Shown piece by piece: positions 1 through 9,445 of a DNA stretch of 64,000 nucleotides (position 1 is its first letter; every line of letters starts with the position of its first letter). Below the pieces are notes generated by a model, which worked only from the letters and a program-made list of their open reading frames with translations, did not search any database and was not told the origin of the DNA. The DNA is taken from the NCBI RefSeq assembly GCF_003097135.1, contig NZ_QEQL01000004.1, positions 464,567 to 528,566 on the forward strand. Direction: 5' to 3'. A program made the translations under genes and the position numbers. This stretch comes from Pseudomonas sp. URIL14HWK12:I12 (GTDB lineage: Bacteria; Pseudomonadota; Gammaproteobacteria; Pseudomonadales; Pseudomonadaceae).

Positions 1-1
1 A

Positions 2-991
2 AGTGCCTCCCTGCTCGCGGCAGGCCTGGCCTATGGTGCCCATGCCCTGGCTGCCGATGCCAAGCCGACCTTGCTGAACGTTTCATACGACGTGATGCGC
101 GACTTCTACAAGGATTACAACGCCGCCTTCACCCAGCACCTGAAGGATGAAGCCAAGCCAGAGGCGAACCTGCAGTTGTCGTTCGGGGGTTCGAGCAAAC
201 AGGCACGCTCGGTGATCGACGGCCTGCAGGCCGACGTCATCACCATGAACATGGCCACCGACATCAATGCTTTGGCCGACAATGGAGGCCTGGTGCCGCA
301 AGACTGGGCGGCCCGCTTGCCGAACAACAGCGCCCCGTTCACCTCGGCGACGGTGTTCATCGTGCGCAAGGGCAACCCCAAGGCACTCAAAGATTGGCCC
401 GACCTGCTCAAGGAGGGCGTGGAAGTGGTGGTGCCCAACCCCAAGACCAGCGGCAACGGCCGCTACACCTATCTCTCGGCCTGGGCTTATGCCCAACGCC
501 ACGGTGCCGATGACGCCAAAGCCCGCGAGTTCGTCGGCAAGCTGTTCAAGCAGGTGCCGGTGCTCGACACCGGTGGCCGCGCCGCCACTACGACCTTCAT
601 GAAGAACCAGATCGGTGATGTACTGGTGACGTTCGAAAATGAGGCCGAGATGATTGCCCGCGAATTCGGCCGCGACCAGTTCGAGGTGGTGTACCCCAGT
701 GTGTCGGCCGAAGCTGAACCGCCGGTGGCCGTGGTCGACAAGGTCGTGGACAAGAAAGGCACTCGCGCCCTGGCCGAGGATTACCTGAAGTACCTGTGGT
801 CGCCCCAAGGCCAGGAAATCGCCGCTAAGAACTACCTGCGCCCTCGCGACCCCGCCGTGGCGGCCAAGTACACCGACCGCTTCCCCACAGTCGAGCTGAT
901 TTCCGTGGAAAAGACCTTCGGCGACTGGCGCACGGTGCAGAAAACTCACTTCGCCGACGGTGGCGTGTTCGACCAGATCTACCAGCAGTGA
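2..991 (+). CDS. sbp: Sulfate ABC transporter periplasmic sulfate-binding protein (5' truncated by window edge)
   Basis: The frame is open from base 2, so the start codon lies just upstream of the window. The first residues visible, SASLLAAGLAYGAHALAADA, are the end of a Sec signal peptide. The mature part reads TLLNVSYDVMRDFYKDYN, typical of the Sbp/CysP family that captures sulfate (or thiosulfate) in the periplasm for the CysTWA importer. About 330 codons are visible, near the usual family length. No cysT, cysW or cysA follows; the next gene is an acyltransferase, so this copy is either the last gene of its operon or a stand-alone second binding protein. A strong hairpin follows the stop. 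Sulfate as ligand is family knowledge; the exact specificity cannot be read from the sequence. Confidence 0.93.
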   Translation, partial: SASLLAAGLAYGAHALAADAKPTLLNVSYDVMRDFYKDYNAAFTQHLKDEAKPEANLQLSFGGSSKQARSVIDGLQADVITMNMATDINALADNGGLVPQDWAARLPNNSAPFTSATVFIVRKGNPKALKDWPDLLKEGVEVVVPNPKTSGNGRYTYLSAWAYAQRHGADDAKAREFVGKLFKQVPVLDTGGRAATTTFMKNQIGDVLVTFENEAEMIAREFGRDQFEVVYPSVSAEAEPPVAVVDKVVDKKGTRALAEDYLKYLWSPQGQEIAAKNYLRPRDPAVAAKYTDRFPTVELISVEKTFGDWRTVQKTHFADGGVFDQIYQQ

Positions 992-997
992 CCTTCA

Positions 998-1022
998 AGG
1001 TGCCCGCCGAGCGCGGGCACCT
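998..1022 (+). terminator. Strong stem-loop after the sulfate-binding protein gene
   Basis: A perfect 10-bp inverted repeat (AGGTGCCCGC, loop CGAGC, GCGGGCACCT) begins seven bases after the stop codon. No T tract follows, so it may work as a 3' mRNA-end stabiliser or a weak terminator rather than a textbook intrinsic terminator. Confidence 0.5.
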
Positions 1023-1140
1023 CGACAAATACCGCGCGCCAAGGTAAAACGGCAACCTGTACTCCCCTCTCCCTGTCGCACCCCTGCCCGCCGCTGGCAG
1101 TGCGGTAGCGTGCCCGCTGACTTTTCCAGGTTCCTGACCC

Positions 1141-3177
1141 ATGAAGAATGCCCCTCATTCTTCCGTGCCCTATCGCGCGGAAGTCGATGGCTTGCGCGCC
1201 ATTGCCGTGCTCCCGGTGATTCTCTACCACGCAGGCATCAGCCTGTTCGGCGGAGGTTTCGTCGGGGTGGACGTGTTTTTCGTGATCTCCGGCTACCTGA
1301 TCACCTCTATCTTGCTCAGCGAACATGAACGCGGCAGCTTCAGCGTGCTGCGCTTCTACGAGCGCCGTGCTCGGCGCATTCTGCCGCCGCTGTTCGTGAT
1401 GATGGCGGTGTGCCTGCCACTGGCCTGGCTATGGCTGGACCCTATCGCCCTGCGCAGCTTCGCCAAAAGCCTGGTCACGGTGCCCCTGTTTTCGTCCAAT
1501 GCGCTGTTCTGGATGGAAACCGGCTATTTCGGCGGTGATGTCGAGCTCAAGCCGCTGATCCACACCTGGACCCTGGCGGTTGAAGAGCAGTACTACCTGA
1601 TTTTCCCGCTGCTATTGTGGCTGGGCTGGCGCATGCCGCGCCGGCTACTGGTAGCCGGCCTGGCGCTGCTGGGCTTGGCCAGCCTGACATGGGCTGAATA
1701 TGGCGCCCAGCAGGCTTCCACCGCAGCTTTCTACCTGTTGCCTGCCCGGGGCTGGGAGTTGCTGCTCGGTTCACTGCTGGCATTCGCGCTGCAGCGCCGG
1801 CCACAGCCGGCCCACGGTGCCATGGCCGAAGTGGGCGGGTTGCTCGGGCTTGGGCTGATCGGCTATGCGGTGTTCGCCTTCGGGGTGGGCACGCCCTTTC
1901 CTGGCCTGCACGCGCTGTTCCCGACCCTCGGCGCAGCGCTGGTGATCGCCAGTTGCAGCCCCCGTACTTTCGCCGGGCGGCTACTGGCCAGCCGGCCACT
2001 GGTGGGCATAGGCTTGATTAGCTACAGCGCCTATCTGTGGCACCAGCCGCTGTTTGCCTTCGCTCGCAACGCCGACCTGATGCCACCCTCCACGGCAGCC
2101 CTGCTCGGCCTGGCGGCGCTGTCACTGGTGCTGGCGTGGTTGAGCTGGCGCTTTATCGAAGGGCCATTTCGCGACAAGCAGCGCATCAGTCGCCGGCAGA
2201 TTTTCAACGCCAGTGCCCTGGCCTCCGTGGCGTTCATGGCCATCGGCCTGCTGGGCTACCAGCAGCAGGGCTTCCCAGGCCGCTACAACCTCGACCCTGC
2301 ATTGGTCAACGCTTTCGTCGACCCGACCATCCGCCATGCTTGCGACCAAGGCTACAACGGCGACGGCAAAAGTATTTCGCTGTGCTACTTCGGCGCCGCC
2401 AGCCAGGCGAACGGCGCGAGCCTGGCGGTGTTTGGCGACAGCCATTCCGAAGCGCTCCTGCCGGCCTTCGCGCAGCTCGCCGACGGCCTGCCCCACGGCA
2501 TCGCGCACCTGGGTGTTGGAGGCTGCCCGCCCTTGCTGGGGGTAGATGTGGCCGCGGGCAACTATGCCCCCACGGCCTGCGAGGCGCTGGCCCAGCGGCA
2601 ACTGGCCTTCGTGCGCGAGCACAAGGTCCGCCATGTGGTGCTGATCGCACGCTGGTCGTTGTATACCGACGGGGGCTATCAAGGCGCGCGCAAGGTGCGC
2701 TATTTCCTCACCGATGCGCAGCACAGCCATCAGGACCAAGCCACCTCACGGCAGGTATTCGAAGCCGGCCTGGCGCGCACCGTGGCGCAGTACCGCGCGC
2801 TGGGTGCACAAGTGGATGTGGTGGCCCAAGCCCCGCAGCAATTGGCCAGCCCGCGCAACCTGTATTACCGCCTGGCGCATCAGCAACAGGACAGCCAGGC
2901 GAGCAAGCTCGCCGCCGTGCAGGCGCTGTCGGTGCCTTATCAGGAGCACAAGGCACTGCAGGCCTACACCCGCGGCTACCTGCAGCAATTAGCCGATGCT
3001 GGGCAGATACGGCTATTTAGCCTGGATGCAGCCTTCTGCGATGCCCAACGCTGCCTGATCGGCGACCTGCGCCCCTGGTACAAGGACAGCGACCACCTCA
3101 ACGAACAAGGTGCCGAGCGCAGCCTGTCGGTGGTGCGCCAGATCGTCGAGCCGGCAACGGTTGCCGCCGTTCAGTAG
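1141..3177 (+). CDS. Membrane O-acyltransferase with C-terminal SGNH domain (OafA/YrhL type)
   Basis: This is a 678-residue protein of the acyltransferase-3 plus SGNH architecture, which moves acetyl or other acyl groups onto surface polysaccharide sugars such as O-antigen. The N-terminal half (about residues 8-345) is a bundle of hydrophobic helices and opens with the family hallmark YRAEVDGLRAIAVLPVILYH, including the conserved Asp-Gly-Leu-Arg and His. The C-terminal half (about 420-670) is a periplasmic SGNH hydrolase-like domain. It has the nucleophile motif GDSH (Ser434) and a C-terminal DSDH (Asp649, His652), so both catalytic blocks look intact. The gene stands alone and converges on the next gene with a 7-base tail overlap. 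The acceptor polysaccharide cannot be inferred because no glycan cluster is nearby. Confidence 0.88.
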   Translation: MKNAPHSSVPYRAEVDGLRAIAVLPVILYHAGISLFGGGFVGVDVFFVISGYLITSILLSEHERGSFSVLRFYERRARRILPPLFVMMAVCLPLAWLWLDPIALRSFAKSLVTVPLFSSNALFWMETGYFGGDVELKPLIHTWTLAVEEQYYLIFPLLLWLGWRMPRRLLVAGLALLGLASLTWAEYGAQQASTAAFYLLPARGWELLLGSLLAFALQRRPQPAHGAMAEVGGLLGLGLIGYAVFAFGVGTPFPGLHALFPTLGAALVIASCSPRTFAGRLLASRPLVGIGLISYSAYLWHQPLFAFARNADLMPPSTAALLGLAALSLVLAWLSWRFIEGPFRDKQRISRRQIFNASALASVAFMAIGLLGYQQQGFPGRYNLDPALVNAFVDPTIRHACDQGYNGDGKSISLCYFGAASQANGASLAVFGDSHSEALLPAFAQLADGLPHGIAHLGVGGCPPLLGVDVAAGNYAPTACEALAQRQLAFVREHKVRHVVLIARWSLYTDGGYQGARKVRYFLTDAQHSHQDQATSRQVFEAGLARTVAQYRALGAQVDVVAQAPQQLASPRNLYYRLAHQQQDSQASKLAAVQALSVPYQEHKALQAYTRGYLQQLADAGQIRLFSLDAAFCDAQRCLIGDLRPWYKDSDHLNEQGAERSLSVVRQIVEPATVAAVQ

Positions 3178-4103
3178 CCGCGGTCGAAATCAACCGCGCC
3201 TTTGATCGGCTGGCCGGCCTGGAACGCCTTGAAATTCTTCATGAACAGCTCGGCCATCAGCTCAGGAGAGGTGGGCGCTGCACTGTGACCCGTCAGCAGC
3301 AGGCCCCAGGCCGTCCAGAATGGATGCTGCTGCGGCAGCGGCTCCTGCCGGCAGACGTCGATGACCGCGCCCGCCAAATGGCCCTGCTTGAGCGCGCTCA
3401 CCAGGTCGGCGTCTACCACCGAGGTGCCGCGCCCTGCGTTGATGAACAAGGCATCAGGGTTGAAGCGGGAGAACAGCTCGGCATTGTAGATATCTTCAGT
3501 AGCCGGCGTGTTGGGCAACAGGTTGATCACGTAATCGGCCTCGGCCACCCGCTGGGGCAGTGCCTCCAGCCCGCTGACGCTGCTGAACGGCGCTTGTTTG
3601 CGTGGGCGGCTGGCAATGCCATGCAGCTTGACCCCGAACGGCTTGAGAAAGCGCGCCACGGCCACACCGATGTCGCCGATGCCGACGATCAGCACGCGTT
3701 TGCCCTGCAGGCTCGGCACAAGGCGGTTGTCCCAGCGGCGCTCGACCTGGCTGACCAGCCGCGAGAGCACCAGCCGTTCATGGCCGAGCAGGTAGGTAAG
3801 CACGTATTCGGCCATCACCTGGCCAAAGATGCCCACTGCCCGTGAAAGGGTGTAGTCGCGTGGCAACCCCTCTGCCAGCAACGGCGTAATGCCCGCCCAG
3901 GTCGACTGCACCCAGCGCGGGCGATGGCCTTGGCGCAGCAGGCTGGCCAGCAGGTCGGGCTGGCCTAGCCAGATATCGCACCGTGCCGCGTACTCTGCGA
4001 GCACGGCAGAATCGTCACTGGTGAGCACTTCGAGGTGGGGCGCTTGTTCGCCCAGCAGGCGAGCGTAGGTGGCGAAGCTGTGCTCCGCGATCAGGACGGG
4101 CAT
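3171..4103 (-). CDS. D-2-hydroxyacid dehydrogenase (GhrA-like)
   Basis: A 310-residue NAD(P)-dependent oxidoreductase of the D-2-hydroxyacid dehydrogenase family; relatives reduce glyoxylate and hydroxypyruvate. The nucleotide-binding motif is VLIVGIGDIGVAVA. The catalytic triad region is visible as Arg in NAGRGTSVVD, Glu in CRQEPLP and His in LLTGHSAAPT. The N-terminal half carries the shorter, divergent substrate domain typical of GhrA. The longer open frame starts 33 codons upstream, but MPVLIAEHSF at 4103 is the natural start because the upstream residues look like translated leader. It lies downstream of ycgL on the same strand across a gap of almost 200 bases, so it probably has its own promoter. 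Substrate is inferred from family only. Confidence 0.85.
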   Translation of the reverse strand: MPVLIAEHSFATYARLLGEQAPHLEVLTSDDSAVLAEYAARCDIWLGQPDLLASLLRQGHRPRWVQSTWAGITPLLAEGLPRDYTLSRAVGIFGQVMAEYVLTYLLGHERLVLSRLVSQVERRWDNRLVPSLQGKRVLIVGIGDIGVAVARFLKPFGVKLHGIASRPRKQAPFSSVSGLEALPQRVAEADYVINLLPNTPATEDIYNAELFSRFNPDALFINAGRGTSVVDADLVSALKQGHLAGAVIDVCRQEPLPQQHPFWTAWGLLLTGHSAAPTSPELMAELFMKNFKAFQAGQPIKGAVDFDRGY

Positions 4104-4301
4104 GTAGAAACCTTGCAGAAAAAGCGGGCACGCGCCGGCACCTGCGGTGCCGATCGGTTTTCGGGTACGCGTCGCCCGGCTGGCCGGCCCCCCATGGTTC
4201 ACTGCAGAGCTGTGTGGGGGTCGGCTGGCCGCGCGAGGCGACTTGATGTTCGAAACAGGGCGCCACAGTAACGAAAAATCCGAAGCCTGACAGTGAAATC
4301 G

Positions 4302-4595
4302 TCAGACCGGGTCGTTACGCCGCAGCAGCTCTTCAGGCAGGTGTTCGATGTACTCTTCTTCTGGCGGCGGCATCTGCAGGTGGTAACCCTGGGTGTCGAG
4401 GTTTTCCAGCACTTTGGTGATGTCTTCGCGGGCCAGGGTGCGCTCCGGGGTGAGCACCAGGTCGAAGGCGTGTACCGGTGTGCCGAACAGCGGCAGCAAG
4501 CCCTCCGGCACCTTGGCAATGCCATCGGCCTTGAGGGTGTAGAGGTACATTTCTCGCTTACGCGGGCTCTTGTAGATCGAACAGATGCGTTTCAT
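4302..4595 (-). CDS. YcgL domain-containing protein
   Basis: A 97-residue protein matching the YcgL family ([20 protein letters not shown] near the N-terminus), a small soluble alpha/beta fold of unknown biochemical role. Its start overlaps the rnd stop by four bases (ATGA arrangement), so the two are translationally coupled. The rnd-ycgL pair is a conserved Pseudomonas arrangement, which suggests a role linked to RNA metabolism or simple co-expression. The C-terminus is acidic ([16 protein letters not shown]). Confidence 0.9.
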   Translation of the reverse strand: MKRICSIYKSPRKREMYLYTLKADGIAKVPEGLLPLFGTPVHAFDLVLTPERTLAREDITKVLENLDTQGYHLQMPPPEEEYIEHLPEELLRRNDPV

Positions 4596-5770
4596 GCGGT
4601 TTCCTTTGGCCCAGCCGAGTGCGGCCCAGCCGGATGCGGCCCAGCCGGATGCGGCCCAGCCAGAGCGTCGAGCAGTTTTTGGCCCAGGCGCTCACGGCGC
4701 CAGCCGCGCAGAGACTCGGGCAGTTGATAGGGGCCATCTGGAAAGCCCGAGCGCAGCAGCGCTTCGAGGGTTTTCTTGCGGGTGGCCAGCTCCGGGGCGA
4801 TGCCCAGCTCGGCGGCCTCGGCCTGGCCAACCGCGCGCAGGCGCTTGAGGATCCCGGAGGCTTCGATCGGCAATGGCTCGGGCAGCACCTGCGGCCACTG
4901 CTCACGAGGCAGGCTGGCGGCCGTGCGGATCAGCTCGATCAAGGCTTCACCGTCTTGGCGCAGGGTACGCGGGTGCATGTCCTCGATCTTGGCCATGGCA
5001 GTGAGGTTGTCGGGCTGATAGCGCGCCAGCGGCCACAGGCTGCTCTCCTTGAGAATCCGGTTGCGTGGCACATCGCGCAGCCTGGCCTGGGTTTCGCGCC
5101 AGGCGCACAGTTCGCGCAGCACCGCCAGTTGGGCCGGGGCCAGCTTCCAGGCAAGCTTGGCATCACGGTACAGCTCATGCGGGTCGGCTTCACGGGTGAG
5201 CTGGGTAACCAGCTCCTGGCCGTCGTCGAGCACCCAGGCGGTTTTTTCATCGGACAACCGCGGCTTGAGCGCGCTGTACAGCTCGGCCAGGTGCAAGGCG
5301 TCTTCGGCCGCATAGCGCACCTGGCTGTCGGCCAGCGGCCGTTGCAACCAGTCGGAGCGCGTTTCACCCTTGGGCAGCTCCAGGCCCAACACTTCCTGCA
5401 CCAGGCGTGAGTAGCCCATGGAGAAGCCCAGGTTCAGGTAAGCAGCGGCCAATTGCGTGTCGAACAGCGGCAAGGGCGAGGCGCCGGTGAGCCGCAACAG
5501 CACCTCAAGATCTTCGCCGCAGGCGTGCAGCACCTTGAGCACGCCAGGGGCCTCGAGCACCTGGGCAAGGGGCGCCCATTGATCGATGCACAGCGGGTCG
5601 ATCAGCCAGGCTGTATGGCCATCGCTGACCTGCACCAGCCCGGCTTGCGGGTAGAACGTGTCGACCCGCATGAACTCGGTATCGACCGCGATGAATGAAA
5701 GCGTGCGCCATTGCTGGCAACAGGCAGCAAGGCTTGCGTCGTCAAGAACCCATTCGATGTTGATTGGCAC
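4592..5770 (-). CDS. rnd: Ribonuclease D
   Basis: A 392-residue 3'-to-5' exoribonuclease that trims tRNA and other small RNA 3' ends in the cytoplasm. The DEDD nuclease domain is seen in [16 protein letters not shown] (DxE), [10 protein letters not shown], and YAAEDALHL (YxxxD). An HRDC domain follows at about residues 210-290. A GTG at 5770 is preferred over the TTG 18 bases upstream because a perfect GAGGAG ribosome site lies six bases before it and would otherwise fall inside the coding region. The last residues are odd: an in-frame 15-base tandem repeat gives a GPHPA repeat tail just before the stop, absent from typical RNase D to my knowledge. It overlaps ycgL by four bases. Confidence 0.94.
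   Translation of the reverse strand: MPINIEWVLDDASLAACCQQWRTLSFIAVDTEFMRVDTFYPQAGLVQVSDGHTAWLIDPLCIDQWAPLAQVLEAPGVLKVLHACGEDLEVLLRLTGASPLPLFDTQLAAAYLNLGFSMGYSRLVQEVLGLELPKGETRSDWLQRPLADSQVRYAAEDALHLAELYSALKPRLSDEKTAWVLDDGQELVTQLTREADPHELYRDAKLAWKLAPAQLAVLRELCAWRETQARLRDVPRNRILKESSLWPLARYQPDNLTAMAKIEDMHPRTLRQDGEALIELIRTAASLPREQWPQVLPEPLPIEASGILKRLRAVGQAEAAELGIAPELATRKKTLEALLRSGFPDGPYQLPESLRGWRRERLGQKLLDALAGPHPAGPHPAGPHSAGPKETA
4607..4661. repeat. 15-bp tandem repeat at the 3' end of rnd
   Basis: Two exact copies of GCGGCCCAGCCGGAT (4621-4635, 4636-4650) are flanked by partial copies on both sides. On the minus strand they encode the C-terminal tail [16 protein letters not shown] of RNase D. 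The unit is a multiple of three, so copy-number change would lengthen or shorten the tail without a frameshift. Confidence 0.9.
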
Positions 5771-5826
5771 GCGGCACTCCTCAGGCAATGCCGCGCAGTA
5801 TATCGCGCTTGGCGCCTGGCTGCAGG

Positions 5827-7443
5827 TCAGCCACGGCAGGCGGCGAACAGGTCAAGTGCCGGGTCGTAGGTTTGGGTCTGCACCTGCAGCAGGCCGAGCA
5901 TCGAATGAAACAGGTTGTCCTGGCTCAGCGGCCGCTCGCGGCTGGCCTGCAGGCAAGTGGTGTTGACCTTCAACGCCTGCTGGTAGCCGTCGGAAAACCA
6001 CGCCAGCATCGGCACATGCTTTTGCTGCTCTGGGGCCAGCATGTAGGGCGTGCCGTGCAGGAACAGGTTGTACTCGCCCAGCGACTCGCCGTGGTCGGAA
6101 AGGTAGAGCATGGCGCTGTCGACGCTGCCCTGGTGCGCGCGCAGCGTGTCGATCAGGCTTGCCAGCACCTGGTCGGTGTAGCGCAGGGTGTTGTCATAGG
6201 CGTTGACGATCTGCGCCTGGCTGCAGTTGTTCAACGCATTGCTCTGGCACACCGGGCTGAAGGGTTCGAAGCCTGCGGGCACGCGCTTGTAGTACTCCGG
6301 CCCATGGCTGCCCATCTGGTGCAGCACCAGCACGGTGTCGCGGGTCAGGTTGCCCAGCAGCCCCGGCAGGTCGCGCAGCAGGATGGCGTCATGGCATTCC
6401 CCGCCTGCGCAGTAGGCTGGGTCGGTTTCATTGCTCAGGTTGCGGTAGCTCACCCGCGAGCAGGTGCCTTTGCAGCCTGACTGGTTGTCCAGCCAGATCA
6501 CATCGAGCCCGGCATGCTTGAGGACGTCCAGCAGGCCCTCCTGGTTGGCCGCGACGCCGGCCGAGTAATTCTTGCGGGTGAGGTTGGAGAACATGCACGG
6601 CACAGACACTGCCGTTTCGGTACCGCAGGAATGCACATCGGGAAAAGCGATCAGGCCCTGCTCGGCGGCCAGCTTCGGGTTGGTGTCGCGGCTGTAGCCC
6701 AGCAGGCTGAAGTTTTCCGCACGGGCGCTCTCCCCTACCACCAGTACGGTCAGGGTCTTGCGGGTGTGCTGCTGCCAGGCCGGGCCCAGGTGCGCGTCTT
6801 CACCGATCGCGCGAAACGGATGGCGGGCGCTGTCGACCTGCTCGCCGAGATAGCCCAGGGTGGCACCGATCAGGTTGCTCGGCACCACCAGCAGGCGCAG
6901 CTCGTGGTGGTTGCGAAACAGCGAGGCCAGGCCCTGGTAGTTGCTCAACGCCAGGGCGCTGATCAGGCAGGCGCTGCCCACCGCCACCAGCAACTTGCTC
7001 AGCAGCGCCCGCGACCAACGCCGATATTTGACCGGCCACAACCACAGCACCAGCGAAGGCAGCACGCCCAACAGCGTGAGGTAACCGAGCAGCTTGAGCG
7101 ACAGCAGGCCGCCCACTTCGTTGACGTCAGTCTCGGCGACGTTTCGGAACATCCCGGCGTCGATCAGCACGCCGTATTCGTTCATGAAATACGCCACCCC
7201 GGCGCTGGCCATGAACAATACCGTCAGCAGGGGCTTGAGGGTCCAGCGCCCGGCCAGCAGGCTCAGCACCAGGTTGAACGCCAGCCCCACCATGGCGATG
7301 AACGCGGCGCGCAACACCCAGCCGCCGCTCTGTTGGGTCACTTCCAGCAATCGCTGCCACAACGGCACGTTGAACAGCGCCAACAGCAGCGCGCTGGCGG
7401 CCAGGGTCACGGCTTCGGGCCGCACGGCTTGGGGTTTGTACAT
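5827..7443 (-). CDS. eptA: Lipid A phosphoethanolamine transferase (EptA/PmrC family)
   Basis: A 538-residue inner-membrane enzyme that moves phosphoethanolamine from phosphatidylethanolamine to lipid A phosphates, lowering affinity for cationic peptides. About five N-terminal transmembrane helices (roughly residues 12-165) precede a periplasmic sulfatase-fold domain. Visible active-site elements are VVGESARAENFSLLGYSR (zinc ligand Glu238), SCGTETAVSVPCMFS with the nucleophilic Thr (Thr275 by analogy), and DHGESLGEYNLFLHGTPY near the end. Paired cysteines across the soluble domain fit the known disulfide pattern. No pmrAB-like two-component genes are beside it, so regulation is not evident. 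Same strand as rnd, separated by 56 bases. The family also modifies other envelope targets, so lipid A is the likely but unproven acceptor. Confidence 0.9.
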   Translation of the reverse strand: MYKPQAVRPEAVTLAASALLLALFNVPLWQRLLEVTQQSGGWVLRAAFIAMVGLAFNLVLSLLAGRWTLKPLLTVLFMASAGVAYFMNEYGVLIDAGMFRNVAETDVNEVGGLLSLKLLGYLTLLGVLPSLVLWLWPVKYRRWSRALLSKLLVAVGSACLISALALSNYQGLASLFRNHHELRLLVVPSNLIGATLGYLGEQVDSARHPFRAIGEDAHLGPAWQQHTRKTLTVLVVGESARAENFSLLGYSRDTNPKLAAEQGLIAFPDVHSCGTETAVSVPCMFSNLTRKNYSAGVAANQEGLLDVLKHAGLDVIWLDNQSGCKGTCSRVSYRNLSNETDPAYCAGGECHDAILLRDLPGLLGNLTRDTVLVLHQMGSHGPEYYKRVPAGFEPFSPVCQSNALNNCSQAQIVNAYDNTLRYTDQVLASLIDTLRAHQGSVDSAMLYLSDHGESLGEYNLFLHGTPYMLAPEQQKHVPMLAWFSDGYQQALKVNTTCLQASRERPLSQDNLFHSMLGLLQVQTQTYDPALDLFAACRG

Positions 7444-7703
7444 AGGCGGTCGGGCTTCTTTTCTCGAACCAACGGGGCGGCGCTTGCCGGCGCCATGCTC
7501 ATGGCGGCGGAATCTAGGCGCCGGCCGGGCAATTTTTCGTGAAAAAGACCGTGATGAATAGTCGCCCCCGCAGATCGTTCAGGGGCGATTCAGGCACAGC
7601 CGGTGGGTCACTTGCACACGAAAAAGCCTAGCAGCCGCCAAGCGGTCGAGAAGGCGCTCTTGATCTGGCTTCAGTGAATCTGGAGCCCGACGTTTTTCAA
7701 CCG

Positions 7704-8762
7704 TTACAGCGCGGGGTCGGCGCGGTAGGAGACCGGCCAGAACATCAAGGGGTAGCCTACGCATTCGCCCATGCTGGCACTGAACAACGGCTGGAAGCGC
7801 TCGCCGTCGAAGCGCCAGCGGCCAATGCTGCCGCAGTCGCCCAGCCCCCGCGCCTTGCTGAAGGCCTCCAACACGCCGGTGGCCGGGTCGTAGCTCAGCG
7901 CCCCCCAGGTCCAGGCGTTCTGCTCGTCGGTGTTGGTGATGGGCTCGGCGGCCGGGAAGGGGGGAAGGTCCAGCGCCTGAAGTTGTGCGGGGGCCGCACG
8001 GGGCACAAGGTAGACGAGGTGGTCACAGTTGTAGGCCGCGCAGCCATAGCGGGCGATCACCAGCGCGGTGTCGGCGTTCAGCGCCCAAGCCTGAAGCTCT
8101 GCGGCAGGCTCATCGGCATCGGCGTCACCCTGCAGGTCACTCGCGGCAGCCTGGCGCACGGCGTCGAGCACACGTTGTGCCTCATCGGCAGGCAGTGCTG
8201 GCACCGCTGCGAAAGGCTGCAGTGCCAGCAACGGCGGCGCCGGCGCGGTCAGTGACGCGCCGTCCCCGGGCCGGATCAGTGCGCTGCGCGTGCCCAGCCG
8301 ATGCTGCTGCTCATCCATGAACAGCAAGGTGGCGGTCAGGCCTTCGAGCGAGGCACTGGCGGCGCCGTCCGGCCCCGGCTGGCTGAGCACACGGCCGTTG
8401 CGCAGGGCCGAGAGAAACGCATTGGCGGTTTCGCCCTCCCCGTGCCAGCCAGCGGCCTGGCCATCGTTGACGGGCGCCAGGGCCGTCGCCAACGGCTTGC
8501 CGTCGAGCAATAACGGCCGGGGGCCTGCGCTGGTCCAGGCCATCGCATCGACCACCGGTGCGGCATCGAAAGGCGCCTGGCGGCTGATACGCAACAGCAG
8601 GTTGGCGCCCCCCTCCATCTCGTGCACGGCCACCGCCGTGCAGCGCAAGGTGTTGTCGCAGGCCACATACCAATCCTTGAAGGTCTTCTCCACGGGGATC
8701 GGTGCGGGCGCCGCACAGGCAGCGCCAACGAAGCAAAGCGGGAGTAACTGCAGATAACGCAT
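7704..8762 (-). CDS. DUF1176 domain-containing exported protein
   Basis: A 352-residue protein with a Sec signal peptide (MRYLQLLPLCFVGAACAAP). It matches the DUF1176 family, whose members have an IalB-like N-terminal part (here KTFKDWYVACDNTLRCTAVA) and a C-terminal part rich in Trp and Cys (LGDCGSIGRWRFDGERF). Paired cysteines suggest disulfides in the periplasm. No catalytic motif is visible and the family function is unknown. It is the most downstream gene of a four-gene minus-strand cluster, 11 bases after the preceding membrane protein gene. Confidence 0.8.
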   Translation of the reverse strand: MRYLQLLPLCFVGAACAAPAPIPVEKTFKDWYVACDNTLRCTAVAVHEMEGGANLLLRISRQAPFDAAPVVDAMAWTSAGPRPLLLDGKPLATALAPVNDGQAAGWHGEGETANAFLSALRNGRVLSQPGPDGAASASLEGLTATLLFMDEQQHRLGTRSALIRPGDGASLTAPAPPLLALQPFAAVPALPADEAQRVLDAVRQAAASDLQGDADADEPAAELQAWALNADTALVIARYGCAAYNCDHLVYLVPRAAPAQLQALDLPPFPAAEPITNTDEQNAWTWGALSYDPATGVLEAFSKARGLGDCGSIGRWRFDGERFQPLFSASMGECVGYPLMFWPVSYRADPAL

Positions 8763-8773
8763 GGAAAGCTTCC

Positions 8774-9445
8774 TTAGCGACGGTGCGCTTGGCCGGCAGT
8801 GAGCGACTGCAGTTCAGCTTGAGCCTGGGCAGCGTCGCAATAGGCCAAAAGCATACCCATCAGTTGCTCGGCATCAAGCACCTGCCCATCGAACTCGAAA
8901 CCGTACGCCACCAGGCGCAGCTCGGTCGCACCGCTGCGCCGCTTGAGGGTGGCGCCCGGCATGATCGCACCTTTGCGATTGGTGATGCGTGGTAGCCCGG
9001 CACCTTCGCGCAAGGTCAGATGGATACGCATCATCTTGCCGTCGCGAATGTGGGCCTGAGTGATGTCGCGCAGCGCTACGGGTGCTTCAAGGCCGCAGAA
9101 CCACAAGTGGGTGCGCGTCAGGCGCAGCAGCACCCGCTTGCCGGCATCGCGGTGCTGCCAGTAGCTCAACACGAAGGCCAGGCTCACCAACCACATCACC
9201 GGGCCCATGAACCGCGCCTTCTCGCCGGCCAATGACATCAGGCCGAAGGCAAAGAACATCACCGCCATCACCACCGCCAGCCTTCGCACGCGGGGGGTGA
9301 GCACAAGCTCGGTGACTTCAGGCACATGGGCAATACGTTGCTGGCAATGGGCGATGCCCGCCTGGTGTTGGTCATAGGCGTATTGGTTGTAATCCCCGGT
9401 CAAGGATTGCGCCAACTGCGCCAGCGGATCATTGGACGATGTCAT
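8774..9445 (-). CDS. Hypothetical inner-membrane protein, two TM segments
   Basis: A 223-residue protein not recognised as a named family. A soluble N-terminal stretch is followed by two adjacent hydrophobic helices at about residues 54-90 (LAVVMAVMFFAFGLMSLAG and MGPVMWLVSLAFVLSYW). The C-terminal cytoplasmic domain is beta-rich and resembles PH/YcxB-like folds (LTRTHLWFCGLEAPVALRDI). That fold is a guess from pattern only. It overlaps the upstream M48 protease gene by four bases (9442-9445), so the two are coupled. Confidence 0.7.
   Translation of the reverse strand: MTSSNDPLAQLAQSLTGDYNQYAYDQHQAGIAHCQQRIAHVPEVTELVLTPRVRRLAVVMAVMFFAFGLMSLAGEKARFMGPVMWLVSLAFVLSYWQHRDAGKRVLLRLTRTHLWFCGLEAPVALRDITQAHIRDGKMMRIHLTLREGAGLPRITNRKGAIMPGATLKRRSGATELRLVAYGFEFDGQVLDAEQLMGMLLAYCDAAQAQAELQSLTAGQAHRR

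Noticed and set aside
5771..5788. TTG start for RNase D
   Set aside because: It would place the perfect GAGGAG ribosome site inside the coding region.
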